A stretch of DNA of 64,000 nucleotides from Sindora glabra (GCA_020226215.1 CM035230.1:21929883-21993882); one strand, 5' to 3'; positions 48,350 through 61,704 are shown, counted from the stretch's first letter. Notes: generated from the sequence alone by a model not told the origin. Numbers and translations are program-made.

Positions 48350-49280
48350 GGCTTAATAAGTTGGAATTAGGGTACAAGTCAATGCAACGACACAACATAA
48401 CATGGTATTTTTAGTTAACATTCTCATAATTTGATATTCTAAAAAATCTTATTAATTATTAATACCATATTTTAAAATTAGCACAAAGAAATAAGGAAAT
48501 AGGTGAATTGCAGTTAGTAAGGGAGAATTTTCATAAGCATTATACATGTCATATAAAGGCAGTGGAGTGGGTGCATTCGAATGCCTAAACTACTTATATA
48601 AGTAACTAATTTATAATTAAATAATTTTAATTATTATAGGAAAAGTTTTTTACTCAAACTATCTAATTTTTTTCAAAAAAATCAAGGCCAAGATATTGGG
48701 ACTAGTCACCATGTGATCTTTATAATCCAGTACTTTCTCCAATAGCTTCCTAATAGGTTCATCAGAGCTTGATGAGCTTGTTATTACCAATAAGGTGTTA
48801 GGCACTCGTTAAGGGCATAAGAAGGCAATTGATTATGTTCTTATTAGGACATTATATGGCATCCCTAGCATCAACTCATTCATTATAGCATTTCATTTAA
48901 GGCATTAGCAAGATGCAGGATTTGTGAAGAACATGCAAACTTACACTACCAAGAGTTAGCATGCCTTAGCCACAATGGAGCAATGGATTCTCTATCATAA
49001 GCAAATGTAGCAACAAATCTAGATTATCATTAAGGTGATGTATGTTGCCTTATAGTCCATGAGATTCTCTCTACCTCTTTCTGTTATAGCCCTTCCTCTT
49101 TAGATAGTAGACATCCCTTAACTAAGAGCACTATCCAAATTCACTTCCCAATCACCCTCTGTTCCACAGCATCCCCTAACTCCCTAGCTACAGCAACTAT
49201 TGCCTCTAACCTAGCCATGGTTGCACTTGCCTTCACCCTAACCCTCACATGTGCCTTTGGATTATGGTGAGAACGAGGGC
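48350..49280 (+). pseudogene. CACTA second-ORF remnant
   Basis: 48484-48600 reads AQRNKEIGELQLVRENFHKH and VEWVHSNA, and aligns with 21418-21530 in the large element (GELQSILENF, GEWVHS). 49040-49260 is proline-rich, as in the C-terminal part of such proteins. It directly follows the truncated TNP2 piece, showing a deletion of several kb between the two genes. Confidence 0.6.
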
Positions 49281-49519
49281 AAGGTTAACACTTATTATTA
49301 TATTATTATGCATAAATGTTGTATTTTTTTATTATATATTATTAGGAGTTAGTTTTTATCTTATTTATTTTTATAATTGATATTATGATATTTCTAAATA
49401 ATTAATAATAATAAATATTTTGGTATGTATTAAATATTTTTATATTTTGGTCATTACAATTAAATTCTCTAAATTAGAAATAAATCTTTTGAAAATTATT
49501 AAAAAATTCAATACAGATA

Positions 49520-49935
49520 AAATGTAATCTATATAAAGGTGTGAACTTTTATTTTTTTTTCAAAAAATTCTTGTATAAATAATAAAGTCATCTATATGGA
49601 TATTTTATTTTTTTAAAATACTTTCAAAATAAAGCAAAGGCTCTTTTATACAAATAACATTGTCATCTGTATAACCTATACAAATGACAATATCATTTGT
49701 ATAGAATAGCCAATCTTGATTTGGTTTCCACCATATACAAATGATTTCATCATTTGTATTGGTGAATCTATAAAATGACATAAAAAGTCATCTATGTAGA
49801 TGAAAATACATATAAATATATACAAATAACCTATTACAAACAAAATATCATTTGTAACACTTATATAAAAAATTAAACATCACTATATAGATTACTTTTA
49901 TCATTTGTGTAGCCTTTTTTCTTTCTTTTATAATG
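49520..49935. repeat. right subterminal repeats and probable decayed end of the third CACTA copy
   Basis: Repeats of 'tacaaatgacaatatcattt' and its complement (about 49535-49550, 49590, 49660-49705, 49735-49760, 49850 and 49895-49910) end in 'ttctttcttttataatg'. The complement CATTATAAAAGAAAG is one base from a CACTA terminus. No left partner end was found. Confidence 0.5.
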
Positions 49936-49939
49936 AAGG

Positions 49940-52100
49940 TTAACACTCACTAAAAACTCTTGAATACAATATTTACAAATGTGAGTAATATTCATTGAAA
50001 TTTCATATGGTCAACCAAGTTTCTTAATCGTACAAATTTATAAAAGTTGCATCAAAATGAAATGCTATAAAATATGGTCAATTATAAAACTAAAAACTAA
50101 ATTGCAAAAATAAATATAAAATGTAAAACAAATACTTATATTTATATTCTGTGCTTTTTTAATGAGTGTTAAACATCACATATTTAATCACATCTAAACA
50201 AAACTTTAATCCTACAAAATAATTAGTAAGCACAAACACAAAATTAAAGAAAATTATCTTAAAGTTGTAAGAAAAGTATACCTTATTAAAAAGAGAATAA
50301 CTTCTGACTTGGTAAAAAAAAATTGCAAATGGTGCCATAATTATACTCTTTTTATTTTCATCTCACATCTTGTGATTTGAACTATTATAATATTAAATGT
50401 TAGTTCCTACAAAATAGCCAACATGTAAACTATAATCAATATTGTTCAACTATATAGGTTTAATGGTCGGTTTTTAATAAAAAATTAACATAATAAACTA
50501 AAATATTTTTAAAAAAAATATGTTTCAAGCAAAATCTTTATCATTGTACAGGTCGGTAACATTAGAATTATTTTTTTTACATTGAATATTCATGTTCTAC
50601 TTATACATTTATGTATATACAAATAATAACTTGAAAAACTATCCTGATAATTATTTTTAAATAGGTAAGGAGAGCATTATTTATAGGCCAAAAGCAAATC
50701 GATGATGAATTGTCATGACATCTAACTATTGAAGAAGCATCATAATTAAACATTAGATGTCAATTTTTAATAAAAATTGATGTCTTATGGATGTGTAACA
50801 TATATTTTAGTTACTATAAAGTTTAACTATTGATATACCTTGAAACATCATAGTTTTTGCTAGTTTCCAGACACACATTACTCATCACAAAACTTAGCAT
50901 TAATGATTCATATTTTCATCTTCTATTACAATGCACCTTGTAAATACCATCATTTGTATTGGTAAATATTTATTATATGTTAGTTAGACGTTATGTCAAA
51001 TTTAGACTTTAGTTATGTTAAAAATCATTATGTTATCGTTATCTAATTTTCACAAACAATGTCATTTTTAAGAAATAGCCAACTTTGTTTATATTTTCAT
51101 TTTTTTAAACCACTTCCAAATATTTTTTATAACTTCTTCAACTTGACATTTTCCTAACAACAATTTCAAAGAAAAGTAATAATTGAATAGATTTTGGTCA
51201 TTGATAAATCTTGTTATAATGATATCAAATTCAAACATGAATTCTATCTAGATCATTTTATAGAGGTTATTTACAACATTTGTTCCATCTTATGCAATAA
51301 CCCTTACAGCAATTACATTGAAGAAAGTAATGGTGATTATCTTCATGAATCCATGATGCAATTCCCTATACACAATGGCAACCTCTTATGGCCAACATCA
51401 CAGAACCCTTTATAACTTCATATCCATTGTAACCACCTTATAGCCAATATCAATGAAGCCTCTTAGAAATATAGAAAAGAAATCAAACCATAATTTTTGT
51501 CTTTGTTTATGGATAAGAGAAGATGGTAGCATAAGAGTAGCAACTTTCATATCAACATAAAGCAACAATAATTAGATTCTGTAATATCTCCAAAAGGTGC
51601 TAAATAAGATAGACAAGGTGCTATTTCCCTTTTCCTCAAATACACATAAAATTCAAATAATAGAGGTTAAGACATGACCAAGATGTTTTGAAATGGAGAG
51701 TAAATGTGAAATATATAGTTAATAAACTAAACTATAAACATCATTTATTAACTAAAAAACCAACATCTTAGTTTGCTCCATTGTCAATTGCTTTACCTAT
51801 GAGACATTATAAATGCCTTTACACACTAGTTAGTTAAAAAAAAAAGGCTAATGTTTAAATGTTTCCTTCTTCTCATACAACCTTTTAAATTCCTTTTAGA
51901 TGATAAGTTTCCAAGTTAACTATTGTTACAATTTTCCATTTAAATTTCAAAAATGTTACTGCTTAAGTATAAATATCAATTTATCCTAAAACCCTCATCT
52001 AATTTTTTTGAAGAATTTTAAAAATTCCATATAGGTATCGTTCTAACCTACAACTGACATTTATCGACTATCATGGAATCATAATTTTGTAATAGTGCTT
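49940..52100. other. AT-rich repeat-derived sequence, no gene seen
   Basis: No coding pattern. A short inverted repeat lies near 50755-50790 ('gatgtcaatttttaataaaa' / 'aaattgatgtc'), and one block near 50948-50968 ('ccatcatttgtattggtaaa') resembles the subterminal repeats at 49745. A possible CACTA-like end, 'attttgtaatagtg', finishes at 52097; its partner was not found. Confidence 0.4.
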
Positions 52101-52104
52101 GCTA

Positions 52105-53555
52105 ATAGTTTTTAATTCAATTCCTTTACTGCTAACCTAATGAAGTGAATCTTAGAGTGTTAATAGGAAAAAAATATTACTCATAGTGCAATGAAGGCTC
52201 GATAGTAATGATTCAATGAATTTAACTAGTTGCAATAAATATGAAAGTTAGGAACTGTTTCACATATACCATAATGTAGGACATTTTGAATTATTGTTGA
52301 TTTCCTTTATTATGTAGCCACCTCTAAATATTAGTCATCTGTACCTTGTCTTTAAAGCTATGAAACCTACACCAAGCTTTATGATTGCTTACGTTATGTG
52401 TGTGTAGAAGTGACGTTTCCTTTTATAATTAGGAAAATCACTAAATAATCATAGTGAAGTAAAATAAAAAAATTGTAAGGTAATTAAAAAATATATTATC
52501 TATAATTTATATAGTATAGAAAATTTCTGACCCTAGTATAGAAGATCTCTTACCCATAAAAGCATCACTTTCTTTTTTCCTTTTTGAATTTATTACTCCA
52601 CATTAAGCAGCAAGTCACCTCATTTACCATTTCTTCCCTCACTCCCTTCTTTTTGTTAGAAAAAGTCACCTTAGCATGACTTAGTATTTTTCACATATGC
52701 TCCTATAGGTTCTCTTTCAATCAGTTCTCCTTAAAAGAAGGTTATATCTTAACTAATTTGGTGGTGGTAAGGACAAAGGCTAACCTAAGATCCTCTTTGG
52801 GTTGATTTAGGATTGCACTTAGTTTTCAACAATGCAATAAAAATTGTATTGTTAGCTACCAAGTTCAACCCTAAAGCAACCTAAAAAAGATCTTGGATTA
52901 GTCTTTCTCTCTACCACTGGTTAAATTAGCAAAGGTACAACCTCTTTTTTATAAGAAAAGAATTAAATGAGAAAGAGGTTATACTATATTATCAAATGCA
53001 AGAAAACTAAGTATTGTTGACATGACTTCTTCAAGTAGAAGTGAGGAAGTAAGAAAGGCAAGTGACTTATTACTTCATGTGAAATAACACATTCAAGCTA
53101 GGAAAAGGGAAGTAATGATTTTGTCAATCAAAGATTTTCTACATTATATGCGAGTTATAGACAACATTTTTTAATTACTTTCATAATTTTTTATTTTAGT
53201 TCACTTGATTATTTAATAATCTCCTAGTTATGGAAGGAAGATAGACTTCTATATGCCCTTAACAAAAGTAGTCAAGTAGCTTGTTATAGGTTTCATAGCT
53301 TTAAAGATAAGGTATAGGTAATTAGGTATTCAAAAGTGGCCACATAATGGAGAAAATGAATAATGATTCAATATGTCTTACACTATGGTATGCTTAAACC
53401 AATTCCTAACTTTCATGTTCACTACAACTACTTTAATTTTTAAAGTCATGCTATCAAATTCTTGTTGAAATATGAATAATATTTTTTCCTATCAGTACTC
53501 AAAGATTCACTTGATTGAGTTGGCAACGAATGAATGAAAATAGACAAAGAGGATA
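52105..53555. repeat. fold-back (long inverted repeat) element, arms about 700 bp
   Basis: The left arm (about 52105-52835) and right arm (about 52850-53555) are imperfect reverse complements around a centre near 52842 ('caatgcaataaaaattgtat'). Matching pairs include 'tttcatagctttaaagataa' at 53290 against the complement of 52350-52370; 'ttcctaactttcatgttcac' at 53402 against 52225-52245; 'aagtcacttgcctttcttac' (complement of about 53065) against 52609-52630; and 'aggttgaacttggtagct'-like sequence near the centre. Divergence and small indels show age. No coding sequence, terminal motif or target duplication is visible. It could be an old fold-back or Mutator-like element, or an inverted duplication; transcribed, it would form a long hairpin RNA. 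Confidence 0.75.
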
Positions 53556-53559
53556 TTGT

Positions 53560-54195
53560 CACAATTCATTTTCTACAAGCTCAGTATGATGAATTAGAGA
53601 ATACCATGAGGAAGAATAAACAAGTAATTTTACTAGAATTTATTAAAAATAACCTTAAGAATTAAAATTGTTCGCTAAAACAATGGAAACCATTTCAATC
53701 CTTAAGCTAATTTCAATGGACTTTCATAGAAATAGTTGCTCATTCTTCATAAAAATACTTTCAAAATCACTTCATTAAGTTGCCAATCATTAAATTGAAA
53801 TAGGATCATCTTTATCTATTTCGATTCAGCATTTTGACACAAGTTGTTTAACAGAATGAAAACCTAAGAGAAATGATTTGTATCTTAACAATTAATGATC
53901 AAGTAATGTAAGCATAGGATCCACATGTTGTTTAAGATATAGGATTTAACGTTTTTGTTTTAGTTGTACATGGAAATTATTGACCTTGTTATATTTTTAC
54001 TTAATATAAATAAAATATGCACTTTTAATTTTGTTTTATGAATAAATTTTATTTCATGAAATTTGATTAGAGTATTTGATTGTTGAAAGGGTTTAGGCTT
54101 TACAAAATTTGAAAAAGTAAGATTTTTGCTATTTGAATCGCTATACAAATGAATAGCATATTGAAAAATTAAGGTTTAGGATTTAGTTATGGATT
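53560..54195. other. AT-rich sequence, no gene seen
   Basis: Nothing recognisable. Confidence 0.45.
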
Positions 54196-54199
54196 TACC

Positions 54200-54559
54200 A
54201 ACAACTTAAAATTAGAGATGGATTATTCCATCAATAAAATTATTTTTATCAATGGAATTAGTGACAAATAATTTTCAATGGTGAAAAAATCCATATTAAT
54301 TTGAATTTTAAGGATAGAGCCTCTATCACTAATTGCAAATTTTGTGATGGAAATATCCATCTCTAATTTCATTTATCATGCATCACTTTCATCATTATTC
54401 CATGATATAGCAATGGATATAGTAGTGAAAATTAATGAACAAGTTTGTCAATTGCTAATATTTTTACTAATGCATTGTTTATCAACATCATATATTCTAT
54501 TGCTAAATTTCCATTAATAGCAATAGATATTTCTATTGCTATTTTTTTTTTTTATAGTG
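54200..54559. repeat. CACTA-like right end with subterminal repeats
   Basis: Alternating motifs such as 'gatggattattccatc', 'tatcaatggaattagtgac', 'gcaatggatatagtagtg' and 'gcaatagatatttctattgc' run up to 'tttttttttatagtg' at 54559. Its complement, CACTATAAAAAAAA, begins with CACTA. No left partner was found, so it is a single end. Confidence 0.45.
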
Positions 54560-56295
54560 AGTAAAGCTTGGTCATCTAGAAATTGGTGGAAATTTTGCAA
54601 AATTGACGTATAAACTTTATTAGTTTAAATTTAAATATAATAGTAATAAAATTAAAATTTTTTTATCAAGGAAATCAATTAAGTAATTTATGATTGAGAA
54701 GAACGAACCCTTGTCTTTGTAATTGACTGTTAACTTACAAATTGTCATTTATCATTAACTAACGCAAAATTGTTGATTTTAGAAGCTTGGGTTGGAGGGT
54801 AGAGTTCTAAAGCTTCTTTGAAGTTGGATTTACAACCAAAGTTTTTTATAAGATAAAGAGGAGAAAAAACAAAGTTTATGAAAAATAGTAAACTTAGTCT
54901 TATTAATATCTAAATAAATTTTGGGAATAAATAAGTTTTCTTATATAAACTACACTTAAATTATGAGTGTACTACACCCATTTCTATTGATATTTATGTA
55001 AGAATTTTTATTATTTTGGGCTGCCATTAATTGAATTTCCTTATTTTTACTAAAAAATCATACTAATATATATATATCTTGATTTTATAGCTTGAATTAT
55101 TATTAAGTAATCCAATAGGTTTTTAATTTACCTCTTGGGTATACTATTTTATTAAAAATGTAAGGGAGTCTATTATGGCAAAATTGATGTAGAGCCTATT
55201 ATTGAGTTCAAGATGGGTGGATTCAATTAGAATTTATTAATATGAGGCTAGTATTCTCTCCACACATAAGGCTATTAATAACTTGCCTCATCAAAGTTAT
55301 CATGTGTTGTCTAATGTGAAGGAAGGGAAGGTTAAATCTCTTAGTAAGCATTTCTATACTAATGATTTCTTTAAAAGATTATTAAAATAAATTAAGAGGT
55401 ATGTAATCCTAATTCTCTTTTTAATTTTATTTATTTTATTAGTGGTTTTAGATTTGATATATAAAAATCCTATTAAATATTAAAATTTCTTACAATTTAG
55501 TGTAATTATACTTGTATCAATTTTATTTTAAAAAAATATACGCCCTGTGTAATTATATTCATACTGTGTTACATTGTTCCTTTTTTCAATTTGTTAGAAT
55601 TCATTTTCCTTCTCTTTCTTACCTTTTTTTGTCTTACTTTTGTGTGTGTGTGTGTTATTTCAAATCCCTTGTGTGCAACTTGGATGAGTTCCCACATTTG
55701 CTATACGTGTTCAATAGGCATGTTCTCCATAAAAAGGCATTTAATTATATAGCCATATTCTATTCATGGAGTTTAAATTAAACAAAAGGAGCGCCTCAAA
55801 TGAATGGAATACTTATTATAAAACTAAGCTAAACATTGAAACCCTTCCCAACTATAAGTAATATGAATCTCCAGCGAAGAAATAATTCAGACTCTGTCTC
55901 GTCTCTCCTAAATGGCACAAAGAGTGCAAAACTAATTTTGAGGAAATAGACACAATTTTTTTCTTAAATATGGAAAGTCCGTCCATCATAATGCAAGCTT
56001 TTTTGACATTATATGGAAGCAGAATTTACAATATTGGAGTCTGAAATAATTGGTCACAGACACATTTCCATTGGAGGGTGAAATAATTTGTTAATTTTCA
56101 CAAAAGCATAGGTTAATTTAGCCACATATATTATATTGGATATTATAATGGGAATGAAGTTATAATACTTTAACCAGCTGAAAGCCAAATTTTTTTCAGC
56201 AATATAAACTTTGCTTACTACGAAGCACGGGCATTAAATTGGAAGAGGTGGTTTTAATATAAAAAATGGAACTTAAATAGCATTTTGTGTTGATT
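54560..56295. repeat. duplicated non-coding segment, unit A
   Basis: Unit A aligns with unit B (from 56296) in the same orientation. Shared blocks are 'gtaaagcttg.tcat', 'aaattgacgtat', 'gtaattga.tgt.aactta', 'aagataaagag' and 'tttttcaatt..ttagaattca', then 'tgttcaata.gcatgttct' and 'gcatttaatt.t.tagc'. Its 3' part (56000-56215) aligns with unit D at 63760-63990. It holds an extra ~500 bp block at about 54975-55490, absent from B, which looks like a later insertion. No coding capacity. Confidence 0.65.
54975..55490. other. insertion inside unit A
   Basis: This is present in unit A but absent at the matching place in unit B (about 56905). It contains 'gggctgccattaattgaatt', 'ctctccacacataaggct' and 'aagaggtatgtaatcc', reminiscent of small LTR-type elements, but no termini or duplication are clear. 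Confidence 0.35.
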
Positions 56296-58720
56296 TTCTT
56301 GGAACAAGAGTAAAGCTTGATCATCCACAAATTGATGGAAAACTTGCACAATTGACGTATGAAAAAATAAAAAATAAAAAGCCGAAAAGGAGTTTCGAAA
56401 TAACAACACTGCTTATAAGAAATAAGAATTTCAATTGCAAGTCGCAACCGCGATATTGTAATATTCTCATTGCAAATTATATCGCAATCATATTATTTTG
56501 TAATGTTATACTGAATAATAATATTTTATTGTATTTATCTATAATTTTGTTATAATCACAATAAAATCATTTCTGCAACCATACAAAGAATAAAATTAAA
56601 ATGTTTTCACTTGGAAAATCTAATCAATTAATATATGAGTGAGAAGAATTAACCCTTTTCTCTTTTTTGTAATTGAGTGTAAACTTATAAATTGTTAGGT
56701 ATCATATAGGCTTGTCTGGACTTGCATTCACGTCGAAATTAAGTTTTTGATAAGATAAAGAGAAATGGTAAGGTTTATGAAATTTAGTAAACAAAATCCT
56801 ATTAATGTCCCGATTGGTTTTGAGGAAAAATAAGTTTGTTTGTACAAATCACACTTATATTATGAAGAAATTTTACTCGTCTCTCTTGATATTTAATTTA
56901 TTTTAAAAAATATACACTAAATGTCATTACAGTCACACTGAATTACATTATATCCTTTTTCAATTCATTATAATTGACTTACTTTCCCTTTTTTTTGTGG
57001 TATTTCAAATCTCATATTTACATTATTTATTTTAATCCTTTCTGCCCATGTTGGATACATGCACACTTTTGTCACTCGTTCAATATGCATGTTCTTAGCA
57101 TTTAATTGTGTAGCTGTATTCTATAAAATGACATTCTCCCTATCATTGATAGAAATGAGGGAATCTCAACATATTCAGATAAGCACAAGTTACATTATTT
57201 ATTTACATTTTTTTTACTCATAATAATATTGTTATTTATTATGTTAAACACCTTTCATTATTGCAATATAAGATAAATTAGGTTTTCTTTAATTTCATCA
57301 CAAGAGAAATGGAATACTAATTAAACAAGTTAATAAAAAAAAGGAGAAATCCTGTTAAATTTTAATAATGGAAAAAAATGAAGAGATACAAACAGGATTA
57401 AGGCATTAAAGAAGGATCATGTGGGACAGGAAGCGTAGTTGGCACTCAATTAATTAAGCTATGTTGCAGCCACATGGAGCGCAACAATCAAATTTTGTTC
57501 ATTAGAAAGAATTTTCATTCATCACTCACTTCTAAATTGCAGGTGTGGTTGCCGTTGATTTATTGTATTAAGAAAATTGTAGGTAAATACAAAATTTGTA
57601 ATTATCATGATGCAAAATTGTAAAATATTGTGATTGCAGTGTAGTTCCTAGTGATAATAGCTTTATCTGACAATTAATTTATCATGTTAACAATTAACTA
57701 ACTATTGATTTGATCAACTAAATAATATTAATTATTTTTATAAAAATATTTAGTAAAATTAATTATTTACTATTAGTTATTTTATGTAAAATAATACATA
57801 AAAACATAAATATATTTTGTAATTTACTTTACTAATATTTTACTTTAATACTATTTTATATTTCTGTAAAAATATATTATTATAATTTATTAAAAATATA
57901 AAATTTTATTTCAAAAAATAAATAATAATAATTTTGGAACAAATGATCGATGGATACACTTCACGCATATAAATAAAATATACTTTATGTAACAAAAATT
58001 ACGAACGACCAAAGAGATGAAATAAAATATTTTTAATGAATTTATTTTTACTGTAAATATTATATAAAAATGTAAGCATAATAACAAATATTTTTCATAT
58101 GTTTAAGTAAATTCATCGGACATATTTTATCTCTATATATTTTATATTCTAAGTTGCCTTATATTTGTTACCTCATTCTTTCTTTTCATACATATAATGT
58201 TTTTCATAATTGAAAATTAAGATTTTGATTTTTTTTCTTACAAGGGCAAGGGAGAAAATAAATATATAATTGACTAGGCATAATGTCTTTTTTATTGATT
58301 TTAACTCAAACAATTATTTAAAAATACTTAATTTTTTAGTATTAAATAAATCATTTACCATATATTTAAAATAATTGTTTGATCAAATCAATTAATTAAC
58401 ATATGTTAAATGAATTAAAAATTAATAAAAAAATCAATTATCAAACACTCTTAATATTGCTATTGCAGCTGCATTTCAAAACCTGTACTCATCTCAGAAA
58501 ATTTTTCAAACTTTTGATAGTAATATGAACAGAAGAAATCTTGACGGATATTGCTAAATCGCCCTGTTAATGGACGCCGAAATACTGCACCGAATGGATG
58601 ACAAGTTCCCCCATATGATTGCCACTTCATGATCTCATAAAATTATATAAAGAAATAACTTTTCTAAAAACAATGTGGTCTCAAATTCCAAGGTCTTCGA
58701 AATCTATATCTAATCGTGGT
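56296..58720. repeat. duplicated non-coding segment, unit B
   Basis: Its first 850 bp match unit A. 57120-57540 matches unit C at 59388-59790: 'ataaaatgacat', 'gggaa.ctcaacatattcag', 'caagagaaatgga.tact.att', 'gacaaacaggattaaggcat' and 'ttaagctatgttgcagcc'. The match resumes after the MITE at 57660-58450 with 'aatatgaacagaagaaatct' (58521), so the MITE inserted after duplication. Two short open frames near 56200-56555 are not gene-like. Confidence 0.65.
57660..58450. mobile_element. hAT-like MITE, copy 4, inside unit B
   Basis: The left end is 'ctttatctgacaattaat'; the right end 'tcaattatcaaacactc' has the complement 'gagtgtttgataattga'. Flanks 'taatag' and 'taatat' are compatible with a decayed target duplication. 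The interior is AT-rich and shares motifs with copies 1-3 ('atttgatcaactaaataat', 'gttattttatgtaaaataat'). Confidence 0.55.
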
Positions 58721-59021
58721 AAACTAAAAAATTCAGAAGATTTAAAATTAGAAGAAATTCTATTGCTAAGCCGTTAATCTTAAATTATAAACCCCCCAAA
58801 ACTTCTTTGACTCATAAATGGTAAACATACCAAAATATCAAAGGTTTAAATTATTTTTCATTCAAAATATAATGAAAATTACTTATATATTCTCTATTTT
58901 TTAAATTTAACATAATTTGATAGTTATTCTCAAAATCTATTTACTTAAAAGATCCTAACTTCTATTATTGATTTATCAAAGCAACTTGTTCGGAGACTAC
59001 CAAAGAGGGGTGGTTGTAGAG

Positions 59022-59025
<4 letters not shown>

Positions 59026-59073
<48 letters not shown>
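59026..59073. repeat. (AT)n microsatellite
   Basis: About 24 AT units. Confidence 0.95.
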
Positions 59074-59075
<2 letters not shown>

Positions 59076-59387
59076 ATAATTTGAAAAGACATAGATCATA
59101 AGCATATGCTTATTTATATGGCTTTTTTATAAAATTTGGATGAAAAACATTTTAGCTGAATAAAATATTAACGATTGAATATAAAAGTGTGGATGTTACT
59201 CACATTATTGAGTAAAAGTAATTAAGTATACAGAAGTGATATTAATATCAATCATTTAAAAGAAAAATAATTAGATTTTTTAATAATCTGACATTATATA
59301 TGAATTCTGAATTCAATAAAGGTCAATTTACTTCGGGAATTGTAACGGGGTAGATTAGTCGAGAGACATCATTTTCCTTCTATTTAT

Positions 59388-59860
59388 CAGCATAAAATGA
59401 CATATCCAATATCATTATTAGAAATTAGGGAACTTCAACGTATTCAGCTAAGAAAAAAATAATCATTTATGTACATATTGTTCTTTTACTTTCATTTATT
59501 ATGTTAGAACTTACTATTATTGCTGTATGATAAATTTTTTTTCTTAATTTGATTTCCACACAAGAGAAGTGGACTACTTATTAAAGAAACTATAAAAATG
59601 AAAAACAAACGCCGTCAATATTTAAGGATGTAAAATAAATAGAGAGAGACAAACGAGAATAAGGCATTAAAAGGTATAATGTGAGTCAGGTTAGTAAAGC
59701 AGAGTCCGCCCACAATTAAGCTGTGCTGCAGCCCCTAAACCGCAGCTAAATTATGTTCATTTGGAAGAGTTTTCAGAATTCTGACTGTGTTATGATATGA
59801 ACAGAATATGGAAGTAAATCTTGAACGTATCAAACCTCAATTTGCAGCCACGTGTAATAA
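59388..59860. repeat. duplicated non-coding segment, unit C
   Basis: It aligns with 57118-57540 plus 58500-58550 of unit B in the same orientation. It is shorter than A and B. Confidence 0.6.
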
Positions 59861-59864
59861 GGTG

Positions 59865-61700
59865 GGAGTTTTATGAATATTTTATTCGTATATTATTTCT
59901 TTTAATTTCAAAATATAGGAATTGAAATTAAAAATATAAATTTTAATATATTAAATATAATTTAATAATAGAAACATTCAACCTCATAAAAAATAAAATT
60001 ATACATAAAATATTTAAATCTCAATTCATGACCATAATATTGCAATAATAAATTGTATTGCATTTGAAATTTTTTGTAATTTTGTGCCATGATAATCATT
60101 TTTTATATTTTTTGTAATTTTATTAATTATAATAAATTTTAATCATAATTTAAAATTGTATATTTATAAATTTAAATTTAATTTAATTTCACAATAATTA
60201 AATCAATTTTATGTTATCAGCGTTATGATCTGTGTTATCATCATGTGTTATTATATGACCCTACAAATTGCTCTTTTCACTAAATCCCCCATGATATATT
60301 CACACATGGAAATACACCCTCTCCTTTTTCTTAATTATTAAATAGAAATTTTAAAGAGAAATAGTTCTAAATTTTTTATTTAAAATTTTGAATCACAATT
60401 AAAAATAATAAATTTTAAATAAAAATTATATTTTTATTTTTTTAAAATAGTAAAAAAAATAAAAAAGGAGAGAATTCAAATAATCATAGGATGGTCCAGC
60501 TGCAAAGGAACAGCGGTAGTATGGTGACATTTTTTTGGTAGTGACTATGTCAAGTGGTCTTCTGCATTGCCATTGTGACTGGGAACAACTGATCCAAGAA
60601 ATGATATGCATCTCCTAACAAATTGAGTAGAATTTATGAAAAATATACATAATAGAACTAACAACTCCTTATCCATGTAGTTTCATATTTTATTTTTTAA
60701 ACGATGAAAACTAGTTGTGTATATATAATTTGATTAGATTTTGAAATTTTAATTCAAAAATATCTTAAAACTTCACTTAATTTAATAAAATAATAAAAAA
60801 AGATCCATATTGAAATGATTAAATTAGATCTATTAATTCATTTGAAATATGAATATTTTTGGTATTTCGAATTTATGAAAGAAGATTATATCATTAATTA
60901 GTTAACATGTTTTAGTAATCCACTACTCCATGTTTGAGATTTAAGGAAAGAAAAGCGGGCTTTTCAATAATATTTTTTTGTTAATTACCTTGGCTGTCAC
61001 AATAGATTTTATATTTTAATATATTAGTTTAATCGATTAAAAAAAGATATAATAAGTGTTATATACAATTGTATTCGTAAATTATAAATAATAAATAGCT
61101 TATCTTGCAAATTTGAGCATATAGTCTATTAAAAATAATTATATATTTTAATAACAAATTTAACGAATATAAGTTAATGTTGGAATCACGAAGTCTAACA
61201 AATACAATAGTTTACAACCATAAAAAGAGTGGATATTTTTCCTCGTTTATTGTCAAAGTCATGGATGAATTTCGAACAATAAGAATGAAAGACAGAAAAA
61301 AAAATAAAAGATTTTAAACCTTTTTCCCAACTACGTAGTACGTATACGTAATCAAATTAGACAAAACAATTTGTTGAGAATGAATATTTATAATATGCAG
61401 CCGTTAATTTATTAAAAAGTTACAACTCTTATATGTAGAGCTCTCTATTGATGTTAAAGGGCATAAAATATTTTCATGCGTCATATATTCTATTTTAGTG
61501 ACCAAATGTAACCTAAAATGATGATCTCCCTCATTGTTGCTTTATTGGTATAGAAATTAAGAATTTGTTCTATAATTTATCCGCGCAAGATTATAATAAG
61601 TGTCATTGCTTTGTTTAAATAAAATTGATCAGTGAAATTGTTCTAATATTCAAACTGGAGTAACAAATGTCAGTCAATGGAGCTTGTACTAAATGAAGTC
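59865..61700. other. AT-rich intergenic sequence downstream of the RING gene
   Basis: Mostly featureless. 60470-60615 is less AT-biased and has a 61-codon minus frame (MHIISWISCSQSQWQCRRPL...), which I cannot assign and do not call as a gene. Confidence 0.45.
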
Positions 61701-61702
61701 AC

Positions 61703-61704
<2 letters not shown>

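Noticed and set aside
52060..52097. CACTA right terminus CACTATTACAAAATTATG
   Set aside because: No partner terminus or matching triplet was found, and it abuts the left arm of the fold-back; mentioned only in passing.
52105..53555. Pre-microRNA gene
   Set aside because: Arms are far too long and too diverged for a standard plant miRNA precursor; described instead as a fold-back element.
56196..56555. Overlapping open frames on both strands
   Set aside because: They lie at the junction of duplicated units A and B and are not conserved between units.
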